NCBI RefSeq assembly: GCF_024730565.1
Contig: NZ_CP077725.1
Span: 1,054,001 to 1,118,000 of the forward strand
Length of the DNA: 64,000 bases
From: Clostridium sp. CM027
Lineage (GTDB): Bacteria; Bacillota; Clostridia; Clostridiales; Clostridiaceae
Reading direction: 5' to 3'
The notes under the pieces: model-generated
What the model was told of the DNA's origin: nothing
The model's input: the letters and a program-made list of their open reading frames with translations, nothing else
The model's database searches: none
In this document: positions 44,039 to 51,492 of the stretch, piece by piece
Layout: each line of letters opens with the position of its first letter
Position numbering within the stretch: the stretch's first letter is position 1
Translations under genes and position numbers: made by a program

Positions 44039-45298
44039 ATGCAAGAATATGATTTAATCATAATTGGTGGAGGTCCAGCAGGCCTTGCAGCTGCAGTTTC
44101 TGCAAAGGATCAAGGGATAAACAGCATTTTAATTATAGAAAGAGATAATCAATTAGGTGGTATTCTCAATCAATGTATTCATAATGGTTTTGGTCTTCAC
44201 ACCTTTAAAGAAGAACTTACTGGTCCTGAGTATTCACAACGGTTTATTGACAAGGTTATTGCACTTAATATCGAGTATAAACTAAATACCATGGTTCTAG
44301 ATGTAAATGATAGTAAACAAGTTACTGCTGTAAATACAGAAGATGGTATATTGGAGCTTCAGGCAAAAGCAATTATACTTGCAATGGGATGCAGAGAAAG
44401 ACCAAGAGGCGCTTTAAACATACCAGGTGCAAGATGCGCAGGTATTTATACAGCTGGAACAGCTCAAAAATATGTTAATGTTGAGGGTCTAATGCCAGGA
44501 AAAGAAGTAGTAATACTTGGTTCTGGAGATATCGGACTTATAATGGCAAGACGAATGACCCTCGAAGGTGCAAATGTAAAGGCTTGTGTAGAACTAATGC
44601 CTCATTCAAGTGGACTTAAGAGAAATATTGTACAATGCTTAGACGATTTTAATATTCCTTTAAAATTAAGCCACACTATAACAAATATACATGGGCATGA
44701 TAGACTTTGCGGAGTTACTATAGCTCAAGTTGATGACCATAGAAAACCAATTAAGGGAACTGAGGAATACATTGCTTGTGATACATTACTTTTATCTGTT
44801 GGCCTTCTACCCGAAAATGAACTTTCTAGAAAAGCTAATGTTAAACTTTCCAGAGTTACTGGGGGTCCTGAGGTAGATGAAAGCATGCAGACGAGCATTT
44901 CTGGAATATTTACCTGTGGCAATGTGCTTCACGTTCATGATTTAGTAGATAATGTAACCACTGAAAGCTACACTGCTGGTAGAAATGCTTCTGATTACAT
45001 AAAAGGAATTTACCATGCCGGAAAGAGTATTGAGATCTTCGCGACAGACGGAGTTAGGTATACAGTACCAAGTACTATCAATCCTGAAAATATCGATAAC
45101 ATAATAGATGTTAGATTTAGGGTTGGTGAGGTACATAAATCTGCTTATATATCTGTTTATTTTGATGATGTGCGCGAAATGCATTTAAAGAAAAAGATTC
45201 TTACACCAGGCGAAATGGAAAGCGTTAAATTAACTAAAGCAGTTTTTGATAAATATAGTAACTGTAAAAAGATTACCATAAAGGTAGAAAAGGAGTAG
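44039..45298 (+). CDS. NAD(P)/FAD-dependent oxidoreductase partner (GlpB-like)
   Basis: The 419-residue protein is a pyridine-nucleotide-disulfide-type oxidoreductase with two dinucleotide folds: DLIIIGGGPAGLAAAVSAKD near the start and KEVVILGSGDIGLIMARRM (about residue 155). AILLAMGCRERPRGALNIPG and an FTCGNVLHVHDLVD motif are conserved. It starts 16 bp after the dehydrogenase stop and is co-transcribed. By analogy with clostridial glp operons it forms a complex that carries electrons from glycerol-3-phosphate to NAD or another acceptor. The acceptor is inferred. Confidence 0.88.
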   Translation: MQEYDLIIIGGGPAGLAAAVSAKDQGINSILIIERDNQLGGILNQCIHNGFGLHTFKEELTGPEYSQRFIDKVIALNIEYKLNTMVLDVNDSKQVTAVNTEDGILELQAKAIILAMGCRERPRGALNIPGARCAGIYTAGTAQKYVNVEGLMPGKEVVILGSGDIGLIMARRMTLEGANVKACVELMPHSSGLKRNIVQCLDDFNIPLKLSHTITNIHGHDRLCGVTIAQVDDHRKPIKGTEEYIACDTLLLSVGLLPENELSRKANVKLSRVTGGPEVDESMQTSISGIFTCGNVLHVHDLVDNVTTESYTAGRNASDYIKGIYHAGKSIEIFATDGVRYTVPSTINPENIDNIIDVRFRVGEVHKSAYISVYFDDVREMHLKKKILTPGEMESVKLTKAVFDKYSNCKKITIKVEKE

Positions 45299-45304
45299 TT
45301 AACT

Positions 45305-45670
45305 ATGAGTACAAGGGAATTAACATGCATAGGCTGTCCAATAGGTTGTGCTCTTGTGGTAGCGCTTGAGGGCAAAGAAGTTATTAGCGTTAAAGGAAAT
45401 ACCTGTAAGATTGGAGAAACCTACGGCAAGAAAGAATGCACTAATCCAACAAGAGTCGTTACATCCTCTGTTTTAGTTTCAGGTGGAGAAAATGAGATAC
45501 TTCCTGTTAAAACTGAGAGAGATATTCCAAAGGACCTGATTTATGACTGCGTAAGAGCATTAAAAAATGTTATAGTAAAAGCTCCTATTTCTATAGGTGA
45601 TGTGGTTCTAGAAAACGTACTTGACACAGGCGTAAATATTATAGCAACTAAGGATATTGGAGCTGCATAG
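45305..45670 (+). CDS. DUF1667 protein, third subunit of the glycerol-3-phosphate oxidation operon
   Basis: The 121-residue DUF1667 protein begins ELTCIGCPIGCALVVALEGKEVISV, with C-x2-CP-x-GC cysteines, and has further cysteines (GNTCKIGETYGKKECTNP). The family usually occurs with a GlpA-like and a GlpB-like gene, so it is probably a small Fe-S or redox-linked subunit. Direct function is unknown. It starts 7 bp after the upstream stop codon. Confidence 0.85.
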   Translation: MSTRELTCIGCPIGCALVVALEGKEVISVKGNTCKIGETYGKKECTNPTRVVTSSVLVSGGENEILPVKTERDIPKDLIYDCVRALKNVIVKAPISIGDVVLENVLDTGVNIIATKDIGAA

Positions 45671-45705
45671 TGGTATTAACTCAAGGCAGTTAGATGGAGG
45701 AAATT

Positions 45706-45737
45706 CACGGTATTAATAAATGTAATACCGTGTTTCT
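45706..45737 (+). terminator. Intra-operon hairpin between DUF1667 gene and glpT
   Basis: CACGGTATTA and TAATACCGTG form a 10-bp stem with a 7-base loop and a TTTCTAT tail. It may lower readthrough to glpT or mark a processing site. Confidence 0.6.
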
Positions 45738-45793
45738 ATAAAATTCAAGTAACCGATTATTAATAAAATTAAAAACGAAAGGATGATGAAAAC

Positions 45794-47140
45794 GTGTGGA
45801 ATTTATTTAATTTTTTAAAACCTGCTGCACCTATCGAGAGATTACCAAAAGAAAAAATTGACCCAGCTTACAAAAAATATCGTTTACAAGTATTTATAAG
45901 TATATATATTGGTTATATGGGTTATTACTTTGTTAGAAGTAACTTTTCATTAGCTAAGATGTATCTCATTCAAGAGGGCTTTACAAAAACACAACTTGGT
46001 TTTGTTGCATCTGCGCTAGGAATGGCTTATGGTGTCAGTAAATTTGTTATGGGTAACGTATCAGATCGATCCAATGCGAGGTATTTTTTAGGTATTGGTT
46101 TAATTTTGTCTGGTATTACAAATTTATTTTTCCCAATTACCTCAAGTCTTACAATAATGTTTATGTTGATGCTTGTGAATGGTTGGGTTCAAGGTATGGG
46201 TTGGCCACCATGTGGAAGAATCATGACCCACTGGTTTTCTGATAAAGAACGTGGAGTTAAAATGTCTATTTGGAATACCGCACATAATGTTGGTGGTGGA
46301 TTTATAGCTACCATTGCTCTTATTGGTGTTCATATGTTCGGAGGCTGGAAAGGAATTTTCTATTTGCCAGGTATTATTGCAATCGTAATTGGAACTTTGT
46401 ATATGGTTTTTGCAAAAGATACACCTCAATCTGTAGGACTTCCTCCTATAGAAGAATATAAAAATGATTACCCTGCTGTAAAAGTAGAAAATAGAGAAAA
46501 AGAAATGACTGGAAAAGAAATACTATTTAAATATGTACTCAATAATAAATATATATGGTTTATTGCTCTTGCAAATGTGTTTGTATATTTAGTACGATAT
46601 GGTGTCATTAATTGGGCTCCATTATACTTACAAGAAGTAAAGGGTTTTAATATTAAAGAATCAGCGCTTGCATTTTCTTTATTTGAATATGCCGCAATTC
46701 CTGGCACTATACTCATCGGATGGATCAGTGATAAAATATTCCATGGTCGTCGTGCACCAGTAGGCGTAGCTTGCATGGTAGGTGTTACGGTTGGTGTGTT
46801 CGTTTATTGGCAATCTTCAAGTATTTTAGCAATAAATATTACCTTAGCTTTAATAGGTGCCTTAATATATGGACCGGTTATGCTTATTGGAGTAAGTGCC
46901 TTAGATCTAGTTCCTAAAAAAGCCGCTGGAACTGCTGCTGGATTTACAGGACTCTTTGGATATCTTGGTGGGCAAGTTGCAGCTGAAATTGTACTAGGAA
47001 TGATTGTAGATAAATACAACTGGGATGGGGGATTCATGCTTCTTATGATTTCTGCTGTACTTGCTATTGTATTTCTATCTCTTACTTGGAACGTACATGA
47101 TAGGTCAAAACCAGAATCTGAAGATATTACGGCGGTTTAA
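45794..47140 (+). CDS. glpT: Glycerol-3-phosphate transporter (MFS, OPA family)
   Basis: This 448-residue, twelve-helix antiporter imports glycerol-3-phosphate in exchange for phosphate. It has RLPKEKIDPAYKKYRLQVFISIYIGYMGYYFVRSNFSLA, GWVQGMGWPPCGRIMTHWFSDKERG (OPA signature) and the HNVGGGF region. It starts at a GTG after GAAAGGATGATG. With GlpQ outside and the dehydrogenase inside it completes a glycerophosphodiester use route. A strong terminator follows. Confidence 0.93.
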   Translation: MWNLFNFLKPAAPIERLPKEKIDPAYKKYRLQVFISIYIGYMGYYFVRSNFSLAKMYLIQEGFTKTQLGFVASALGMAYGVSKFVMGNVSDRSNARYFLGIGLILSGITNLFFPITSSLTIMFMLMLVNGWVQGMGWPPCGRIMTHWFSDKERGVKMSIWNTAHNVGGGFIATIALIGVHMFGGWKGIFYLPGIIAIVIGTLYMVFAKDTPQSVGLPPIEEYKNDYPAVKVENREKEMTGKEILFKYVLNNKYIWFIALANVFVYLVRYGVINWAPLYLQEVKGFNIKESALAFSLFEYAAIPGTILIGWISDKIFHGRRAPVGVACMVGVTVGVFVYWQSSSILAINITLALIGALIYGPVMLIGVSALDLVPKKAAGTAAGFTGLFGYLGGQVAAEIVLGMIVDKYNWDGGFMLLMISAVLAIVFLSLTWNVHDRSKPESEDITAV

Positions 47141-47241
47141 AATTAATATTGCTTGGCTATAAACATTTGAGCAATAGCAAATAAAATTAAATCTTACATA
47201 AAAAAACTATTGATTTAATTTATTTCTTGTATTATGCAATT

Positions 47242-47295
47242 AAGACTGCATTTGATTAAACTGACATCAGTTAAATTAAATGCAGTCTTTTGTTA
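47242..47295 (+). terminator. Terminator of the glp operon
   Basis: AAGACTGCATTT and AAATGCAGTCTT pair perfectly over 12 bp, with an inner AACTGA / TCAGTT hairpin and TTTTGTT beyond. Confidence 0.8.
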
Positions 47296-47391
47296 TGTAA
47301 TCTTGCATTAACAAAATGCGAATACCATACTCATGTCGAAATAGGCAATTTTCCATAAGGGTATGAAAGTAAAATTTATTTAATAAAAGAC

Positions 47392-47430
47392 GAAAAGTTA
47401 TTATCTCTATAGATAATAACTTTTCTTATA
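47392..47430. terminator. Perfect hairpin, probable terminator
   Basis: GAAAAGTTATTATCT and its complement form a 15-bp stem with a 4-base loop. T-rich sequence follows on the plus strand. Confidence 0.6.
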
Positions 47431-47478
47431 ATAATGTGGAGGACTAAATGAGGAACAAATATCCTTAAGGATGTAGAT

Positions 47479-47550
47479 ATGTTCTTTATAATTATATTAA
47501 CAGTCACTGCTATTTTATGCACAAAAATATCTAAAACTAAATATATTTAA
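47479..47550 (+). CDS. Possible 23-residue membrane peptide
   Basis: A 23-codon frame (MFFIIILTVTAILCTKISKT, then three residues) starts eight bases after AAGGA. It follows a hexapeptide frame with a strong GTGGAGGAC site, so the two could be coupled. The peptide is one hydrophobic helix with a basic tail. Because it is short and lies in AT-rich DNA between hairpins, it may be chance. Confidence 0.3.
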   Translation: MFFIIILTVTAILCTKISKTKYI

Positions 47551-47642
47551 TTTAAAGTTTTTATGTTTTCACCATTCGGCTAATTTCAATACAAAATCTG
47601 AGTTCAGAACTTCTTTTTATATTGTAAATATAAGAATTAACA

Positions 47643-47852
47643 CTATTTATATTGAGGCTCTTGTTTTTGAATATATTTCTGTCTTCCCTTTAAAATGTCC
47701 ATTGCAGAATCAAGTTGCTCTGCGATTTGTGTAAAATCATTTTTTGCTTGTTGATCCTCTGTTTCTAGAGAAAAAGTCTTCATTGTAGCAGAAGCGCTTT
47801 GCATTCCTGCAATTGCTTGTTGCATTTGAGTTCCTACAGTCATAGTTTTCAC
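47643..47852 (-). CDS. DUF1657 spore-associated protein (spoVA2mob operon, last gene)
   Basis: The 69-residue DUF1657 protein (TVGTQMQQAIAGMQSASATMKTFSLETEDQQAKNDFTQIAEQLDSAMDIL) is a four-helix-type small cytosolic protein. It closes the spoVA2mob-like operon, 19 bp after spoVAEb. It has a GGAGG start. The whole stretch AGMQSASATMKTFSLETEDQQAK matches both the other DUF1657 protein of the operon and the C-terminus of the DUF421 protein, suggesting a common partner. Function is unknown. Confidence 0.88.
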   Translation of the reverse strand: MKTMTVGTQMQQAIAGMQSASATMKTFSLETEDQQAKNDFTQIAEQLDSAMDILKGRQKYIQKQEPQYK

Positions 47853-47870
47853 CTCCCTTCAAATATGTAT

Positions 47871-48236
47871 TTAACCTTTGGGTTTAAATAGTATAGCGCC
47901 AATAAATCCAAAAACTATCGCAGCAGAAATCCCCGAACTTCCTGTCTTTAAAATGCCAGTAAATATCCCTATAAATCCTGTTTTTTCAGCATCAATTAGA
48001 GCCCCTGTTACTAGAGTATTCCCAAAGCTGCTTATAGGTACAAATGCCCCTGCACCGGCAAGTTTTACTAAAGGATCATATATACCTAGTCCTCCTAAAA
48101 TTGCTCCAATTACAACTAGTGTACACGTAGTATGTGCAGGCGTAATCTTTAAAATATCCATTATAAGTTGTCCAATAACGCAAATTAGACCGCCTATTAC
48201 AAATGCATAAATAAATTTTTCCATAAATAAACTCAC
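47871..48236 (-). CDS. spoVAE: Stage V sporulation protein AE (SpoVAEb type)
   Basis: The 121-residue membrane protein has four helices and the SpoVAC/SpoVAE family signature (YAFVIGGLICVIGQLIMDILKITPAHTTCTLVVIGAILGGLGIYDPLVKLAGAGAFVPISSFGNTLV). SpoVA proteins form the channel that takes up dipicolinic acid into spores and releases it in germination. It abuts spoVAD with 9 bp spacing. Assignment to the b type is by length and operon order. Confidence 0.92.
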   Translation of the reverse strand: MSLFMEKFIYAFVIGGLICVIGQLIMDILKITPAHTTCTLVVIGAILGGLGIYDPLVKLAGAGAFVPISSFGNTLVTGALIDAEKTGFIGIFTGILKTGSSGISAAIVFGFIGAILFKPKG

Positions 48237-48245
48237 ACCTCTTTT

Positions 48246-49247
48246 TTACATTTCAATAGAAACTGCATGAGCAATGCAAGGTATGCTTTCCTTTTGTTGA
48301 TAGGATATTGGAGACATTAGAGCACCAGTTGCAACTATTAATATTCTCTTTAATTCCCCTCTTCGCATACGGTTAAGAAAATGCCCATAAGTTACAGTAG
48401 CAGAACAGCCACAGCCACTACCTCCAGAAAAAACTGGTTGGTCCTTTTTATATATTAAAAGTCCACAGTCTGTAAATATATCTGATGGCATTTCTATACC
48501 ATGGCTTTTTAATAAACTAATAGCGAGTTTATGCCCTACCTTGCCTAAATCACCAGTAGCAATAAGGTCATAATAGGAGGCATCAACATTTAAATCTCTA
48601 AAGTGTGCTTCAATTGTATCTACAGCCGCGGGTGCCATAGCTGCCCCCATGTTAAATGGATCTGAAATTCCCATATCTATTACTCTTCCTATTGTAGTCG
48701 AAGTAATCTTAGGTCCAAATCCTTCTTTGCCAAGCACCGCAGCTCCAGCCCCCGTTACTGTCCATTGGGCAGTAGGTGGTTTTTGTCCACCATACTCTGT
48801 AGGATATCTATATTGTTTTTCTGCAGCCGCATTATGGCTACTTGCAGATGCTATAACATATTTAGCTGACTTACTTTCTATCAATTGAGCGGCCATGGCT
48901 AACCCTTCCATGGAACTAGAACAAGCGCCAAAAATTCCTAAAAAAGGTATCCCTAATGTTCGCGCAGTAAAACTACTGGAAGTAATCTGATTCATCAAGT
49001 CTCCACTTATAAAAAAATTTATATCTTCTTTTTTTATACTTGATTTCTTTATCGCTCTTTCACAAGCATGTTCAAGAAGAACTCTTTCCGCCTTTTCATA
49101 ACTATCCTGTCCAATCCATAAATCTTCATGAATTATATCAAAGTCATCAGCTAAGGCCCCATTACCTTCAAAAGGACCACCAACTGCCGCAGAACCTAAT
49201 ATTGTAGGTTTAGAATTGAAAATCCATGATTGATGTCCTTTAAGCAT
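48246..49247 (-). CDS. spoVAD: Stage V sporulation protein AD
   Basis: The 333-residue protein has a thiolase-like fold (GIFGACSSSMEGLAMAAQLIESKSAKYVIASASSHNAA) and binds dipicolinic acid. It begins LKGHQSWIFNSKPTILGSAAVGGPFEGNGALADDFD, typical of SpoVAD. It is directly next to spoVAC (49247/49248) and upstream of spoVAE, so the three form the channel module. The start ATG has a clear ribosome site and overlaps no other gene. Confidence 0.95.
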   Translation of the reverse strand: MLKGHQSWIFNSKPTILGSAAVGGPFEGNGALADDFDIIHEDLWIGQDSYEKAERVLLEHACERAIKKSSIKKEDINFFISGDLMNQITSSSFTARTLGIPFLGIFGACSSSMEGLAMAAQLIESKSAKYVIASASSHNAAAEKQYRYPTEYGGQKPPTAQWTVTGAGAAVLGKEGFGPKITSTTIGRVIDMGISDPFNMGAAMAPAAVDTIEAHFRDLNVDASYYDLIATGDLGKVGHKLAISLLKSHGIEMPSDIFTDCGLLIYKKDQPVFSGGSGCGCSATVTYGHFLNRMRRGELKRILIVATGALMSPISYQQKESIPCIAHAVSIEM

Positions 49248-49727
49248 CTACATCACTCCCAACCATTTTATTGTGATTTTTATCGTAGCAACCACAAAAG
49301 CAGAAAAAACTCCATAAACAATGATTGCTCCAGCAAGCCTAAACATATTTCCAGCGACTCCAAGTACATATCCTTCGCTTCTATGCTCAATTGCAGCAGA
49401 AGCTATCGAATTAGCAAAACCTGTAATTGGAACAGCAGATCCAGCTCCAGCCCATTGGCCAATGCGGTCGTAAATCCCAAGTCCAGTAAGTAACGCTGAA
49501 ACAAAGATTAAAACTACTGAAGTCGGACTAACTGCTGTTTTTTCATTAAAATTAAAGTAAGTGATAAAGAACACCTGTAAGCATTGACCAATGGTGCATA
49601 TGATACCACCTACAAGGAATGCTTTAATACAATTTTTTAAAATAGGTCTTTTAGGTTCTATGCTTTTCACCAATTCACCGTATTGCAGTTGAGTTGGCGT
49701 TAGTTTTTTCTTTTTCATATTAGACAT
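49248..49727 (-). CDS. spoVAC: Stage V sporulation protein AC
   Basis: The 159-residue membrane protein has four helices and the SpoVAC signature (AFLVGGIICTIGQCLQVFFITYF, then SALLTGLGIYDRIGQWAGAGSAVPITGFANSIASAAIEHRSEGYVLG). SpoVAC is a mechanosensitive-type channel component for dipicolinate. The N-terminus KKKKLTPTQLQYGELVKSIEPKRPILKN is typical. It is the third gene of the operon, downstream of the DUF421 gene. Confidence 0.94.
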   Translation of the reverse strand: MSNMKKKKLTPTQLQYGELVKSIEPKRPILKNCIKAFLVGGIICTIGQCLQVFFITYFNFNEKTAVSPTSVVLIFVSALLTGLGIYDRIGQWAGAGSAVPITGFANSIASAAIEHRSEGYVLGVAGNMFRLAGAIIVYGVFSAFVVATIKITIKWLGVM

Positions 49728-49738
49728 TATTTCACCTT

Positions 49739-50602
49739 CTAACGTAATAAATATGGTTTTATTTTTTTCATAACCTTTTCTAGATTTTCAGCATTTTTTA
49801 AGTACATAGATTTTGCTTCTTCAGTTTCTGTTTCTAAAGCAAAGGACATAAGGTCTGCCTGACTTTTTTGAATACTGGCATATAGCATTTCTTTAATTTG
49901 TGATTTTGGGACTTGAATCAAATCATCAAAAAGATCCAGATATAAATCTCCTGAAGAATCTACTTGACCAATAAAAACATTCTCAATTGCTACTCCTTTG
50001 TTTTCTAACTCAGTCTTAAGCCACCCTTTACTCAATCCAATATTGGTAAGACCTTCATTTAACATATTCCCGTCTAAAATAACTGTTTGTGATTCAGCCT
50101 TAGACGCAACTTTTATTCCTAAATCATATGAGGTAACAGGCTTTTTATCAGCTTTTAAACTAACATTGATATCTCCTGTTGTTTCCATAACAGCAAATTC
50201 AACATCGGCTAAATCAAATGCTTTTTTTGAACGTAATTCTTGTAGAAACTCTTGCCCCGTCATCCTTTCTTTAGCTAGATTATCTTCCATAATTTTACCG
50301 TTTTTAATTAATACCCTTTCTTTTCCATTTATTACATTGTAAATCCATTTACTTTTCATGGAGGAATAATCTAAAATAATAGGCATCAGTACCCAAACAG
50401 CTAGTGCAGTTAGTCCAAAATAAATATTCGTAATTATACCCAATGAAATTAAAGCAACTATAAGAGCAATAATTACATAAGAAATAAACTCAAAAGGCGT
50501 AACCTTAAATAAGTTTCTTTTTTTCATAAATCTTGTTAAAACCAATGTTAAAAAATATAAAATTATCGTGTTGAATAATATTGTTAACCAATTACTCATC
50601 AT
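49739..50602 (-). CDS. DUF421 membrane protein with C-terminal DUF1657-like domain ('2Duf')
   Basis: The 287-residue protein has three N-terminal helices (to about 85), a DUF421 (YetF-like) domain (VINGKERVLIKNGKIMEDNLAKERMTGQEFLQELRSKKAFDLADVEFAVMETTGDINVSLK) and a C-terminal tail (about 237-285, ASIQKSQADLMSFALETETEEAKSMYLKNAENLEKVMKKI) that resembles DUF1657. This two-domain type is called 2Duf in the spoVA2mob literature, where it contributes to spore heat resistance. It lies 11 bp after the first DUF1657 gene. A biochemical role is not known. Confidence 0.88.
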   Translation of the reverse strand: MMSNWLTILFNTIILYFLTLVLTRFMKKRNLFKVTPFEFISYVIIALIVALISLGIITNIYFGLTALAVWVLMPIILDYSSMKSKWIYNVINGKERVLIKNGKIMEDNLAKERMTGQEFLQELRSKKAFDLADVEFAVMETTGDINVSLKADKKPVTSYDLGIKVASKAESQTVILDGNMLNEGLTNIGLSKGWLKTELENKGVAIENVFIGQVDSSGDLYLDLFDDLIQVPKSQIKEMLYASIQKSQADLMSFALETETEEAKSMYLKNAENLEKVMKKIKPYLLR

Positions 50603-50612
50603 TTCACCTCAC

Positions 50613-50819
50613 TTAGTCACCTTTGTATTGAGGCTCCTGAAACTCTATAGAGCCTACTCTTTTTTCCAAATCTATTTTAATTTTACCTATCTCTTCAAAT
50701 GCCTCAGTATAAATAGCCCTAGCTTCTTTATTTCGTTCTTGCAATGAATATAATCTTAAAGTAGCTTCAGAACCTTTTAAAGTGGCTAATGTTTGCTTTA
50801 CCTTAGAGCCAACAGTCAT
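50613..50819 (-). CDS. DUF1657 protein (spoVA2mob operon, first gene)
   Basis: The 68-residue DUF1657 protein (TVGSKVKQTLATLKGSEATLRLYSLQERNKEARAIYTEAFEEIGKIKIDLEKRV) heads the operon. It starts after AAGGAGG. A CATGTTA sequence (50867-50873, minus strand) matches a sigma-G -10 box, but no good -35 was seen, so forespore expression is expected from the operon class, not proven here. Confidence 0.87.
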   Translation of the reverse strand: MTVGSKVKQTLATLKGSEATLRLYSLQERNKEARAIYTEAFEEIGKIKIDLEKRVGSIEFQEPQYKGD

Positions 50820-51093
50820 ATGGACCTCCTTAATGCTTATCGATTCTTTTTCTCACGCAGTATAACTAACATGCTTTTATTAAAGTTTTATCTTTTTTAT
50901 TATTCATATATCTTCTCCTATCTTCAATATTTTACTCATTAAACTTTAAATAGTTATATATTATTACTTACTTTTATTAAATTGACTATCTTTATGTTAT
51001 TATGGCCAAAGTTTTCTTTGAACGATGAAAACAATTGGTATTTGAGATAGTAGAAGAGACAAGGTGGAAACAACATGATTTTAAAAATTTTAA
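50820..51093. other. Intergenic upstream of the spoVA2mob-like operon
   Basis: No gene or riboswitch was seen. It holds the operon's presumed promoter and, at its far end, stop-rich sequence before the kinase remnant. Confidence 0.4.
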
Positions 51094-51200
51094 AACACCA
51101 TAACTGCAATAGTAGAAATTACAAGTGAAAAAGAAGTTAAAAATGAATTGAACAAGTATATTATGTCTCTAAAATATTCAAATAATATTATAGAAGATAT

Positions 51201-51216
51201 TATATATATATATATA
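51201..51216. repeat. (TA)8 dinucleotide tract inside the kinase remnant
   Basis: Eight TA units. Deleting one unit restores an open frame through ...IIEDIIYIYNIIVKAIIYN. With eight units the left and right parts of the kinase are out of frame. Confidence 0.85.
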
Positions 51217-51492
51217 ATATTATTGTTAAAGCTATAATCTACAATAAATTATGTGAAGCGAATAGATTAAATATAAAATTCTTATTTAATGTGGCCAATA
51301 ATACACTAGAAAATAGTCTAAATGATTATGAAATTTCAGATATGCTAAATAATCTATTGGACAATTGTTAGCGGTAAACTAAAAGGGTGATATTTCGGCA
51401 AACAAAAAAGGAGAATAATTTCCAGTTAAGTACAATAATAATTCCTTCTCTGATACAATTAGAGATATATTTTACAGAGGGGGAATTTAAAA

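Noticed and set aside
43453-44061. 202-codon minus-strand frame
   Set aside because: It is a shadow of the dehydrogenase C-terminal Fe-S domain, which is clearly coding on the plus strand.
51181-51240. TA-rich tract as a CRISPR-like or origin repeat
   Set aside because: It is a simple dinucleotide run within a kinase reading frame; no spaced repeats are present in the window.
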